From Chondrus crispus (lineage: Eukaryota; Rhodophyta; Florideophyceae; Gigartinales; Gigartinaceae), in NCBI RefSeq assembly GCF_000350225.1, contig NW_005179051.1:6830-31706 (forward strand): a stretch of 24,877 nt of DNA, in the 5' to 3' direction. Positions within the stretch are counted from its first letter, which is position 1, and each line of letters starts with the position of its first letter. The translations under genes were made by a program, and so were the position numbers. Below the pieces are notes generated by a model, which worked only from the letters and a program-made list of their open reading frames with translations, made no database searches and was not told the DNA's origin. Below are positions 11,752 to 20,571 of this stretch, in pieces.

Positions 11752-13245
11752 CTATAAGAAGCCTCCGAAGTCCGACATCTCTTTGTTGCTCCGAACAGCC
11801 CATTTCGCCATATTCAAAACCGTCGGGATCACAATAATACTTAGACTCAGCGCAAGCGTAGGTTCAAATGGCGCATCAATGGCCAGCGAACCCCATTTCA
11901 CAAGAGCTGATCCAACGCATGAAATCCCGAAGAGTTTCAACAAAAACTTCGCGTTGGAGTCCTGTTGCAACTGCACCGCTAGATCTTCGAACCCAACCAA
12001 TGATATGTTCCTCTTTTCACTCTGGCTGGAAACGCTTTTGTGAGCGGCCATTGTCTTCTTCTCACTCCGGGATATTCTGTACGCCGCTGCCACGAGAGTG
12101 CCATTTCCGAAGAATGTGAGCGCTGCCTGCAGTGCAACGAGTATATTTAAACTTGGTGCGTTGTAGAACAAGTGATACGTGCAAGCACAGATTCCGCTGG
12201 TGTGCAATGGCAACATGCCCCACGTTAGTCCCTTCCATGCGGGGTTATCCGTGACCTCAGCATATTTCCAGACTAGGCCCATTGCAACTAGCCATTCAAC
12301 AAGGCTGGATACATGTATCACCCAAGTCGGAAACGATAAGGCGTTCGCTGGTTCCACATGCAGGCTGCCGAGCGCGGCGAGAGACAAGAAACTGCCAAGG
12401 GACGTGATGAGTGCTGGGACAATGGTAGAATTCATTCGCATAGGGGATTCTTCTGTCTTTGCAGATTCAGTTGGTACGGCGTCGATCACGTTTGGTGTCA
12501 TGGCGCCGCGAAAACCAAGGACGATGAGTAAGTTTGTAATTGTGAGAAGTGACTCTGCCCCGCCATGCAACCAGTCAATGTTTGCGAGGATATCGTGGTA
12601 GTGAACCTTGGCATATATTCCCGCCGGGATCGTTGCGAAAACGAATACCAACAGGAAGCGAAAGCCAAAATTCGCGAGTTTGGGACACTTCACTTCATCC
12701 CGGCCCAGATAGTAGAGGAAACCCAGGTACGGGAAAAGGGAAGCCGCAAAGAATTGTGCGGCGAGAGCATCGACAGCTTCAGGTGACACGGACCAGGGAT
12801 CGACAATCATTTTCGTTACACAGCTTTTAGCGACGCTTGCTACCTTTTGCGGCGCTGCAATTGCAATTTTTGTTGACCGCAATCGCACTCCGCTAAACAA
12901 TGATGTGATTCGCATGGGACGCCTCTCCATGACTGTCGGCGACCGCCATACGGAGCAGCGGATCGTGGCGTCGTTTCTTCCAAGACACGGCGAACGAAAC
13001 GGAACGGGCGCAAAGCCTAGTGGATGGATTCCATAGAAGACCTCTCGGCTGGTAGGAGACATGTCGAAATGAAAACCAGGACCGTCGCACCTGTTCTTCT
13101 CGATGAGCTCGCCAAGGAACGGTCTTGCGCGTAGACGCGAAATGTTGGGAGTTATGTAGATTAGACGATCACGGTGATCTCGGCCCATCGGATGGGTTGA
13201 TGCGCGATCTCTATTGGGTGATAAATTTTGCATGGAAAAGCTCAT
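11752..13245 (-). CDS. Ycf49-like membrane protein, DUF3593 + DUF2499 fusion
   Basis: This is an uninterrupted frame of 497 codons. From about residue 165 to 248 it carries a DUF3593-type module, recognised by LLVFVFATIPAGIYAK and DWLHGGAESLLT; the family is of cyanobacterial origin. A hydrophobic linker at 277-295 is followed by a DUF2499/Ycf49 module (about 301-391) with FPTWVIHVSSLVEW, GMLPLHTSGICACTYH and FYNAPSLN. A further conserved-looking hydrophobic tail spans about 413-485. Several membrane segments are evident. Residues 1-150 are rich in Arg, Ser and Pro and poor in acidic residues, as expected for a plastid transit peptide, so a thylakoid or envelope location is inferred. The true start may be Met62 (position 13062), giving 436 residues; the first Met is used here only because the frame is open. 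The biochemical role of both families is unknown to me. The product is single-exon, apparently intact, and on the same strand as the HAD gene upstream. Confidence 0.9.
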   Translation of the reverse strand: MSFSMQNLSPNRDRASTHPMGRDHRDRLIYITPNISRLRARPFLGELIEKNRCDGPGFHFDMSPTSREVFYGIHPLGFAPVPFRSPCLGRNDATIRCSVWRSPTVMERRPMRITSLFSGVRLRSTKIAIAAPQKVASVAKSCVTKMIVDPWSVSPEAVDALAAQFFAASLFPYLGFLYYLGRDEVKCPKLANFGFRFLLVFVFATIPAGIYAKVHYHDILANIDWLHGGAESLLTITNLLIVLGFRGAMTPNVIDAVPTESAKTEESPMRMNSTIVPALITSLGSFLSLAALGSLHVEPANALSFPTWVIHVSSLVEWLVAMGLVWKYAEVTDNPAWKGLTWGMLPLHTSGICACTYHLFYNAPSLNILVALQAALTFFGNGTLVAAAYRISRSEKKTMAAHKSVSSQSEKRNISLVGFEDLAVQLQQDSNAKFLLKLFGISCVGSALVKWGSLAIDAPFEPTLALSLSIIVIPTVLNMAKWAVRSNKEMSDFGGFL

Positions 13246-14112
13246 TGGAGGACAGAACTATTTGCCCCTCATCGTCCCACTCATTCTCTCTTGAGCGACA
13301 GAGGTGCCATCCTGCCTCCAGGCAAGCGTCCACCGTACTTCCAAGGGATGCATTATCAGTTTTCTGGTGGGGTCAGCGCAGAGAGGAACACACTAGATTC
13401 TTTACTGCAGAGAATGACGTTGTCCAGATGGACCATAAAAGAGACAAAGATTCTATGGAGCAGAAAGTAGTCTCGGTCAATAGAAAGCCATACACACTTT
13501 CGAAATGTATCGCAAACCTTGCCTTCTCTTATCTGTCATATCTTGTTCATGTTGAAATCGTTTCGCTCTGATTGAATTTGCCCGGTCTTTCTGTCCTTCT
13601 ACATGCTAAACAAGTACCAGTCTCTAATTCTTGAGCTGTGCCTCTTTTTAGAGTAGGAACGGGGCATATTGTTCCATTTCACTATACCGTTCCTTTGCTA
13701 TTCTTGAACTATTCATCCCGCTTCATTCCATCGATAATCAACATGAACCAAGCCTTCGTTGTGTCGTGTGTATTCGCTGCGGGTACCGACAATGCCCCGA
13801 ATTGTGATTCGGCGCTTGAGGAGACCATTCGTATGCCCCCTCCTAGAATTGAGTGGGCTTCCACACTGCGGCGCCATGTCAGGTTGTACCTGGTATCACT
13901 TGAACGTTGCGAATATACTTCTATAAACAAAGTGCAATCATGACAGCCATCGTAGAGAGTGTGGTGATGATCCTCACAAGTAGGAATGGTACATTTATAC
14001 AGTCACAATTAAAAATGTTTTAAACAGTTTACAAAGGCGTAGTCTTCTATAGGATACCGCTTTCGCAAGTAGGAAGATAAGGCGGCGCTACATTAAGCGT
14101 GATCTCCCTTCT
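13246..14112. other. Gap between the two host genes
   Basis: This 0.87-kb stretch separates the HAD stop codon from the Ycf49-like start. It should hold the HAD 3' end and the Ycf49-like promoter, both on the minus strand, but I see no clear TATA box or polyadenylation signal. Plus-strand frames here (13125-13571 and 13638-13943) have no recognisable domain, and the first largely overlaps the Ycf49-like 5' end. Confidence 0.5.
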
Positions 14113-15418
14113 TCACCATCGAAAAAACGGGCACACGTACGTCGGATTCCGCTCCCCCAACTCTGGCGCGTCATCCTTCTTCAACGTTTCAAAAGCCCCC
14201 TCGTTCCAATCCCACGCACAATCCTCGTCCTTAAAACCATCGCTTGGCTGAATGCCAAACTTGTTCGCGTTAATGCCGCCCGCAATATACCTAAAATACA
14301 CCAACAAATACAATAAACAAGTCAGTATCTCGGCGATCATACTCGCTATCACCCAAGCAGAACGTTCAAGGTATCACTTACATGCTTTCAACGCCCGCCT
14401 CGGCGGCGCCCAGCACATCATGTGCGAGGCTATCCCCCACGGCCAACACGCTCGCTCCTCCTAGAATCTCCCTTGCTTTCTCGTACACGCTCCGGCCGGG
14501 CTTTCCCAGCCTGATGACGTTCCTGCCCCCGCCCCTCTCAAACTCCCTCGCCAGCTGTCCTGGCATGATGCGCAGGGCGCCCCCATCCACCGTGACAAAG
14601 TCAGGGTTAGCGCAATAAAAAGGCACGTCGGGTCGCACGCGGGCCACCTCACGACACAACCTTGTCAATATGTCAATAGACAACGGCTGCAGCGACGTAG
14701 CGGACGTCATGATTCCGTCCGTACCGTGTGCAACGATAAGATCGACGTCGGCTGGATCCGGCAGCAGGCCTTCCGGAACGCTTTTCATGACGGGAAACTG
14801 TCGAATACCGTGCCTCTCGCTCGAGATGGTGCCGCGGGTCTCCCCCCAGTTGATATGCAGCACCCGGCTCGCCGGTGCGTGGCGCATGGCGTCAGAGACG
14901 GCCTGCAGCGCGAGCTCGCCTGATGTGATGACGGCGTGGATGGCGTCGGTGCACACGCCCATGGCAGCCAGCTTGCGGCGCGCGTGGTGCGCCTCGCGCG
15001 ACGAGTTGGAAAGGATGAGGATCTTGGTGCCCGCTGAGTGCAGGCGCCGTATAGCGGACAACGCGCGCGGGTACGGCGTGCGGCCGTCGTGGATGACGCC
15101 GAACTGGTCCAGCAGGAGCGCGTCGAAGGGAGGGAGGGCGCGGAAACCCGGGACGGGGCGCATGGCGGCCGTCGGGGAGCGGGTAGCGGAAATTGGATGC
15201 GGCGGCCGTCGGTGGAGCGGCGTGGTGATGAAGGACGGACGCGGACGCTTCATGCCATAAGAGAGGAGGCGGGGAGGGGGCGCAAAGATGGGCGTCAAGG
15301 TAAGCAATGAACGGGAAGCGGGACATGCAAGACGTCTAATGGGTGCAATAAGAGGTTTGGCGAGGTTGTCAGAGATTGTGCTCCTCTCGATGTCCGAATC
15401 ATTACGAAATTTCAACAC
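14113..15418 (-). CDS. HAD-superfamily subfamily IIA hydrolase-like protein, two exons
   Basis: The coding model is exon 1 15418-14382, a 91-bp intron 14381-14291 and exon 2 14290-14113, for 404 residues. The intron has a GTAAGT donor, a CTGAC branch-type site and a TTTTAG acceptor. Joining restores the family-typical ESMYIAGGINANKFG reading. HAD motif I is LLLDQFGVIHDG (nucleophile Asp104), motif II LILSNSSR (Ser137), motif III Lys306 in LGKPGRSVY, and motif IV VGDSLAHDV (Asp329, Asp334). This matches the TIGR01459-type (HAD-IIA-hyp4) group. The usual second Asp of motif I (+2) is Phe, as an aromatic is in that group, so classic phosphatase activity is doubtful. Residues 1-90 are Arg/Pro/Ser-rich and resemble an organelle targeting peptide; Met56 (15253) or Met86 (15163) could be alternative starts. 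The gene is GC-rich compared with its surroundings. The transposon begins about 145 bp upstream. Confidence 0.9.
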
Positions 15419-15483
15419 GGCCCATTTCTACGTTGTCAACACGTGTTCCGTCTACTTGGCATCGCCTATCCCCATGCAAGCTG

Positions 15484-15555
15484 CGTGATGATTTTTGATC
15501 ACGCTGGCGGAGCGTGAAATTTCGTGATTTTGGGTGAATCACGATTACTGCGTGA
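15484..15555. promoter_or_regulatory. Cluster of six CGTGA/TCACG words upstream of the HAD gene
   Basis: CGTGA occurs at 15484, 15513, 15523 and 15551, and its complement TCACG at 15499 and 15539, so six copies fall in 72 bp with spacings of 10-16 bp. The first pair forms a 7-bp inverted repeat GCGTGAT / ATCACGC with an 8-nt loop. The cluster lies 66-138 bp upstream of the longest HAD frame and ends within a few bases of the transposon insertion. A transcription-factor binding array in the HAD promoter is the simplest reading, but this is inference. Confidence 0.45.
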
Positions 15556-15558
15556 ACA

Positions 15559-15561
15559 TCA
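15559..15561. repeat. Left target-site duplication TCA
   Basis: TCA directly precedes the left terminal repeat, and TCA directly follows the right one (23496-23498). A 3-bp duplication is the hallmark length for PIF/Harbinger elements, although their preferred target is usually TAA or TTA. Confidence 0.75.
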
Positions 15562-15596
15562 GGGCCTTTCTTAACCTCCGTGCGTGGGCGTGTGTG
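15562..15596 (+). repeat. Left terminal inverted repeat
   Basis: It begins GGGCCTTTCTTAACC and continues into a GCGTGGGCGTG-rich part. Over about 35 bp it matches the complement of the right end with roughly four mismatches, and the first 15 bp are identical. Confidence 0.88.
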
Positions 15597-16167
15597 CACG
15601 CCTCCCTGTTCTCTCATTGGCCCCACGCCAGTTCAATAAATTCGATCGGCGGCCTTTACAGCTCTCTATCTTTTACAACGAGACGCCAGGCACACAGCAC
15701 GGCACTCTTTCAAGCACTTTCCATTGGCCCCCATTTCGCTCTTCCAAAATTCAAAAAATGGCGGAAGACACGCACCAAAAGCAAAATGCTCGCAGCTAAG
15801 GCAAAATTCGAAAACGAGATCTGGATGCGCACTATCCCACCCCGCCCTTGCAAAAGCCCACCCCGCCACCGCAAAAGCCCCCCATCCACCACAATTCCCA
15901 ACTCCCTGAACAATCGCAACCACCCTTTTCCCTCCCTCCATGGTCGTATCGATCCATCCCCGCCGCAGCCCGCGAAATCATCCCGGATCTGCGGCTCGTC
16001 TCCCCAATCTTCCACCTACCCTCTGCGACGCGGGGTCCCTTTCGCGATCCTTGGACGCCGCGTTTGCCGCCGATATTGCAAGCCAACCGTTACCTCCGCT
16101 CACACCATTCCCAGTATGAACACCTTCTGCTACTGTAACCCCCCGCGCAGCACCGAGATTCAGTGAC
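15597..16167. other. Left subterminal region of the transposon
   Basis: This is about 570 bp between the terminal repeat and the first clear start codon. It is Pro/Ser/Arg-rich in translation and a plus frame stays open to a TGA at 16164-16166, one base before the next ATG, but that frame begins in host DNA outside the element. It probably holds the promoter and 5' untranslated leader of the plus-strand gene and transposase-binding sites. I see no distinct motif. Confidence 0.5.
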
Positions 16168-17753
16168 ATGAACTCGCAAGAGACTCCAGCTGGCGCAGTG
16201 CGACTCGCGCCAGCTCCGAGCTCAGGGCAAAATGAACACGTTGAGGACAGGATAGACCCAGGTAACCCTCGTGGGGAGGTATACCCACAGTATTCGGACG
16301 AAAACGGCACACATTTAGCTCTGTCTGCAAGCGAATCCTTGCAATTTGGGTACAACTTTTTGTTATCTCATACTGATATCGTCCTTCGAAAGCTGTTGAG
16401 AATATGGAGGCGGAAGGTGGGTGGTACAAAGACGGAGCGAGTGGCTCGCGCATTTCTTTATTTTCGCCTATGTCTACGCCGGGGAAAAACGGCTGCAGAT
16501 GTGTTTTCCCAAGTCGAAGGCGCAAGCAGGCCTTTGTTCAAGAATTTCTCATCTTGGGTGCGGGATAAACGGGTAGCGATTGATGCATTGAGGCCCGTGC
16601 CCTCGGATGTGGAATTAATGTCCACTTTCAGACCGGCCGAGAGGGACCATTGGCGTGAATGTGAGGCCGAGGCGGAAAGAAGACGCCAAATGATGGTAGA
16701 TGGGGAGCTAGTGCCAGGAGATGGTGGGGATGGTGGTGATTCGGGGTACGGAGGGATGGGAAATGGGAACGGCACGGCGGACTTCACAATGTCAATGTTC
16801 GCCGGGCTGTGCCTCATATTGCGAGATGACGATCAAGCTCGACTGGCGCATGCCGGAACAGGTCAGCCGTTGACTAAGGAACAACAGCAAAACCGAGTCA
16901 GCCGGGAAGACTACTGGCAGACAGTCGCTGAGCGCTTTAACGACACGAGCGTCACGCCCCATGCGGACATGAGAGGGGCACCGGTTGGCGACATTGACCC
17001 TTCTGTGGCTCCTACAATCTCTGTCCTGGGCGGAAAGCTAAAAAATTGTGGTACGACATGCGTGGGCCATACACTATTGCGCACAATAACTTTGAAAAAT
17101 CTGGACAGCATAACGGTACTCTATCTCGCTTTCTAGACTTCGTGCAGGGGAATGGGCACGGGGATTTGTATGCGGGGTCGAAGAGGTCTGTGATAATGTT
17201 TATAGTAATGCGGGTGGGGACGGATATTCCGGGAGCGCGTGTCGACGGGATGTTGGGCCTCACACTGAGAATAATTCCCCACGGCGCTGGATTTGACGAG
17301 GCCGGAGGTGGGGTGGATCGGGTCCCGGGAGCTCAGCAGTCTCCCGGGAGTTCTAGCCGGGAGGACGGAAGTGGTACAGGGGCAAAGAGGCGAAAGAAGA
17401 TCGTTTGCGAAGACACTAGGTTTCTTTGCGACCATATCAAGGGCCTAACTGATTGTATCAGTGGCCATGGGGACAATGATCGCCAAAAACATTCGGAGGG
17501 GCAGGTGGGTGGTTATGGAACTGTAAGCGTGGAGAATGGGGAGGCTCGTCAGAGCAATGGGAACTCAGAGTTCCATGCGTTGGAATATATGGAAACGAGA
17601 ATAAAAGCTGTTGACCTCCTTAAGAGGTCATATGCGCAGGTAGTAGATGCTGAGAGTGAAACGGGTGGCCGTGATAACTCTGTTTATCTCAGGACAAAGC
17701 AGCAATACGACAACATCTCGCAAGAATTCGAACGCGCCTTCGGATCTGTGTAG
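16168..17753 (+). CDS. Transposon second protein, probably DNA-binding (Myb/SANT-like); frame-shifted
   Basis: The first segment (frame of 16168, about 291 residues) passes into a second one (frame of 17046, 235 residues) at the A6 run 17040-17045. One extra A would make a single protein of about 527 residues and give the continuous stretch GGKLKKLWYDMRGPYTIA. The central part, with SREDYWQTVAERFND, then DIDPS, then LWYDMRGPYTIAHNNFEKSG and a later hydrophobic YAGSKRSVIMFIVMRVGTD, resembles helical Myb/SANT-like or trihelix-type proteins that accompany Harbinger transposases in algae and protists; this comparison is from memory. An acidic Gly-rich linker lies near residues 185-207 and a basic patch (KRRKK) in the second half. 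The gene converges on the minus-strand gene, with stop codons 29 bp apart. Alternatives are assembly error, real decay, or programmed -1 slippage on A-AAA-AAT. Confidence 0.68.
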
Positions 17754-17782
17754 GAAGGGTTGACATGATACTGTAGAAGTAT

Positions 17783-19589
17783 CTAGTAAACATCATGAAG
17801 CGCGGTTGAATATGGGTCGGATACGACAAGCACGCGCACAGTAATTGAAACAACGCTCTTTGAAGCCGGAGAAGACCTCCATGGGGCTGGTGGTATTGAG
17901 CCTTTGGATACATTTGATCCAAGCATAGCGACTGTAGATGGGACTGTTCCAGGAATTGAACTCACCAGAGGGGCGGGCTAAAGCTTTCAAAAGGGCAAGT
18001 TTTGTAGCCATGTCACCGTTCTCGTGGGGCGACACGATATAAGCCGCAATATTCGTGGCTACCCCACCTGTACTCTTCCTGTTCTCTCTTGTTACTGCGT
18101 CCAGTTTCGTGTGGAGCTCTGTGATGGCTATGTGGTAATGTCTGGCCATGGCATTGTCCACATCACCCCCGCTGCCCCACTCTTGCCTGCCGCGCTGCCT
18201 TGTCCAGCCTTTCCGTTGACCCGGCATGCCTCCCCTTCTTCTGCCTCCTCTTCTCCCACTACCCCGTCTTGTCTCGCCCTCCTCCGCCCCCGCCGCGGCC
18301 GCGTTCCCCTCCCCCTCGCGCCCCCCCTCTTCGCCGCCATCTCCGACCCTGCGTCTCTTCGCGGGCCTCACCCTAATCCCCCTCCTGCCGCCCTCTCTCC
18401 CCTCTCTATCGTCCCTTTCCCTCATCTGCACAATCCTCGCAATTGCGTCGCGAGCCTCCATAACGCCCTTCTTCCTCATGGCGTAAAACCTCCGCACGTC
18501 TTCTTGCTCCTCGTCCCCCTCCGCGCCCTCCTCCTCCTTCTCTTCCAGCACTATCTCCTCCTCTTCCGCCTCAATAGATCTGGGTTCTTCATTGGCCCTC
18601 TTGCATCCGGCTTAACCATCGAGTTGGAAATTAAGGTTACAGCATCAAACGGCATTTCTGAATGTCGACCAAATAATCATTCTCCGTAAGCCGCGGAAAG
18701 GTCTCGAAGGAATAGTCTGACATTTCTTTCCATGTCCTTCGTAGCGAATGCTGCATATCCGATATTTTCCGCCCACTGTAGGGTTCGAGCCCAGTCTTTT
18801 CCCGTAGAGGAAGAACGCCGCTCGGGGTCTCGGTCCAATCCTTGCTGTGACCAACGAACACCGGGGGTCGCTCCAAGGCAGAGACAGAATAATTGCCCCC
18901 AAATACGTCGTTCACTGATAGGGGGCGGCGTATCTCCATGGCCCGTACTTCATTGCGTAGGCTGCTGAGTTCAGCCGAGCAGCTTCCGAGAGCTCGGCTG
19001 GTATTCAGTATGCAGGGTAGGCCGTGGACGACACATCTCACAGTGGCTGACGACACGGTATTTGATTCCCTTCTCTTGGTGCTGGGTCTTGCAGGCTTTC
19101 CACGGCGAAAGCCTTCCTTTTCTGGGAAACTTTTTCGTCTTGGAAAAGGTCAAGTTCGCTCATGGAGAAAGCCTGCATTTTCAGAATTGTCAAAAGCGCG
19201 AGCATTTCTCTCTCGCGCTTCGCAACGGCAACAGATAAGCTGACAGGAGAGACCACTTGAGTAATTTGCTGTGACCTCGAAGCCGCAGAGTTCGGGGGCT
19301 TTATGTCCCCATCGTGCGATTCTGTTGATTTGGCATCCGTATGCCCAGTTGCACGAGCGCTGTGCTTTCGACTTTCTTCCACAATGCTTTCGGTCTTGCC
19401 GTTCGCATTCCTTCCTACTCCACTGTAGATGTTGCTGTTGGTGGGGAGAGTCTCTTCGTCTTCGCAATCAGAAGAGTCGTCGTCTTCACTGCCCGAAAGT
19501 GGTAATGTAGATTCTCGAGTGCGTGGTTTCCTGGTCTTTCGCAGCCGCATAAAAGCCTTCAGTTTTCTTCGCAGGATGTATATATCCAT
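17783..19589 (-). CDS. Multi-exon transposon-borne gene of unknown function
   Basis: My model is exons 19589-19042, 18964-18641, 18579-17966 and 17886-17783, with GT-AG introns of 77, 61 and 79 bp (donors GTGAGA, GTAACC, GTGAGT). Every junction keeps frame and the sum is exactly 530 codons (529 residues), which supports the model; the 61-bp intron is the weakest. The start is uncertain: the frame stays open upstream to an acceptor-like TGTAG at 19662-19664, encoding a coding-like TTKAWQKLCKVYSEPSQLSP, so an earlier exon is likely. The protein has a basic N-terminus (RRKLKAF..RLRKTRKPR), an acidic Ser/Asp patch, a predicted helical middle (AKREREMLALLTILKMQAF), then a long Glu-rich to Arg/Gly-rich charged segment in exon 3 and a hydrophobic C-terminus. 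I recognise no domain. Nuclear localisation is plausible from the basic clusters (PAKRRRV). It could be an accessory transposition protein or a captured host gene. Confidence 0.55.
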
Positions 19590-19977
19590 GGGACTCAGTT
19601 GGCTCGGCTCTGAATACACCTTGCATAGCTTTTGCCAAGCCTTTGTTGTGGGAGGTAAATGCTACATCGAGAGGGGCGGCCGCGCCGCCCTGGACGAAGC
19701 GCGCCGCACGCGCCGCGGAGCCGCAATTCTGTTGACATCTGCGCAAGCAAAGGACAGTTTTGCATAGGTGAGATTGTGCACAACACTCCGCTGTGGCGCG
19801 TGTGGTTCGTGATTCGATGAGGTTCGTTCGATGGGGAACGTGACTGGCACACGTGTGCTTCGGGGAGGGGGAGAGGGGAGGATGGACAGCTCAAAGGGAG
19901 CGTCGATCAACGTCGGTCAACGGTCGTGTGAAGTGAGAGAGACAAGTTTGCATTTGTGCATGAGGACAGAAGGAAAA

Positions 19978-20337
19978 GGGGAAGGCGTACAAAGGGGAGG
20001 CGTCTAAGGGGGGAGCGTTTGTCGACAGTGGCGTGAAGGGAGAGGGACGAGGTTGCGTTATTGTGCATGAGAAAAGAAGTAAAAGGGGGAGGCATAAAAA
20101 GGGGGAGGCGTCTGAGAGAGGCGTATAAGGGGGAGGGGGGGCGTATGAAGGGGAGGCGTGTAGGGGAGGCGTGTAGGGGAGGCGTGTAGGGGAGGCGTAT
20201 AAGGAGGGCGTATAAGGAGGGCGTACAAGGGTGGCGTACAAAGGGAAGCGTACAACGCAGGCGTACGAACGGGGGCGTGCAACGCGCGGGCGTACCAAGG
20301 GAGGTGTGCAACGCGCGGGCGTACCAAGGGAGGTGTA
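19978..20337. repeat. G-rich minisatellite, about 13-bp unit
   Basis: Variants of GCGTRYAAGGGRG repeat through the region. The most regular part (20156-20220) has three GCGTGTAGGGGAG units followed by two GCGTATAAGGAGG units, and the right end carries two copies of a longer 27-29-bp unit containing GCAACGCGCGGGCGTACC. One strand is strongly purine-rich. All three minus-strand frames are open across it, giving Thr/Pro/Leu-rich peptides. That reflects composition and not coding. Confidence 0.85.
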
Positions 20338-20351
20338 GTGTTTTCGGATAA

Positions 20352-20571
20352 ACCGAGCAAGAGCATAGAGGGCAAGAGGATAGAGGGATAACTGTTTGTT
20401 TAGTTTTGCGATCGATGCGTTTATGTGATGATGAACATAGAGCAGCAGATACAGTGCTGTAAAAAGAAAACAACCGAGCAAGAGCACAGAGGGATAACTG
20501 TTTCTTTGGTTTTGCGATCGATGCGTTTATGGGATGATGAACAGAGAACAGCAGATACAGTACTGTAGAAA
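20352..20571. repeat. Tandem duplication of a 100-120 bp unit
   Basis: Copy 1 (20352-20472) and copy 2 (20473-20571) both start ACCGAGCAAGAGCA and share the GATAACTGTTT, TTTTGCGATCGATGCG and GCAGATACAGT stretches. Copy 1 has an extra internal stretch of about 17 bp and an A-rich tail. Divergence is only a few bases, so the duplication is recent. Confidence 0.85.

Noticed and set aside
13125..13571. 148-codon plus-strand open frame
   Set aside because: Its first part is antisense to the Ycf49-like 5' end and the rest shows no domain.
15534..16166. 210-codon plus-strand open frame before the second transposon protein
   Set aside because: It starts in host DNA and crosses the left terminal repeat, so it cannot be a native gene of the element; it is likely leader sequence.
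18780..18795. tRNA B-box-like GGGTTCGAGCCC
   Set aside because: No A box or acceptor stem could be placed, and it lies inside an exon of the multi-exon gene. A similar GGGTTCGA near 11138 also fails.
19860..20210. Canonical G-quadruplex
   Set aside because: G runs are long, but four runs within the usual 7-nt loops were not clearly found; only a G-rich skew is claimed.
19891..20487. 198-codon Pro/Thr-rich minus-strand open frame
   Set aside because: All three minus frames are open through a 13-bp repeat that is not a multiple of three, so openness is due to composition.
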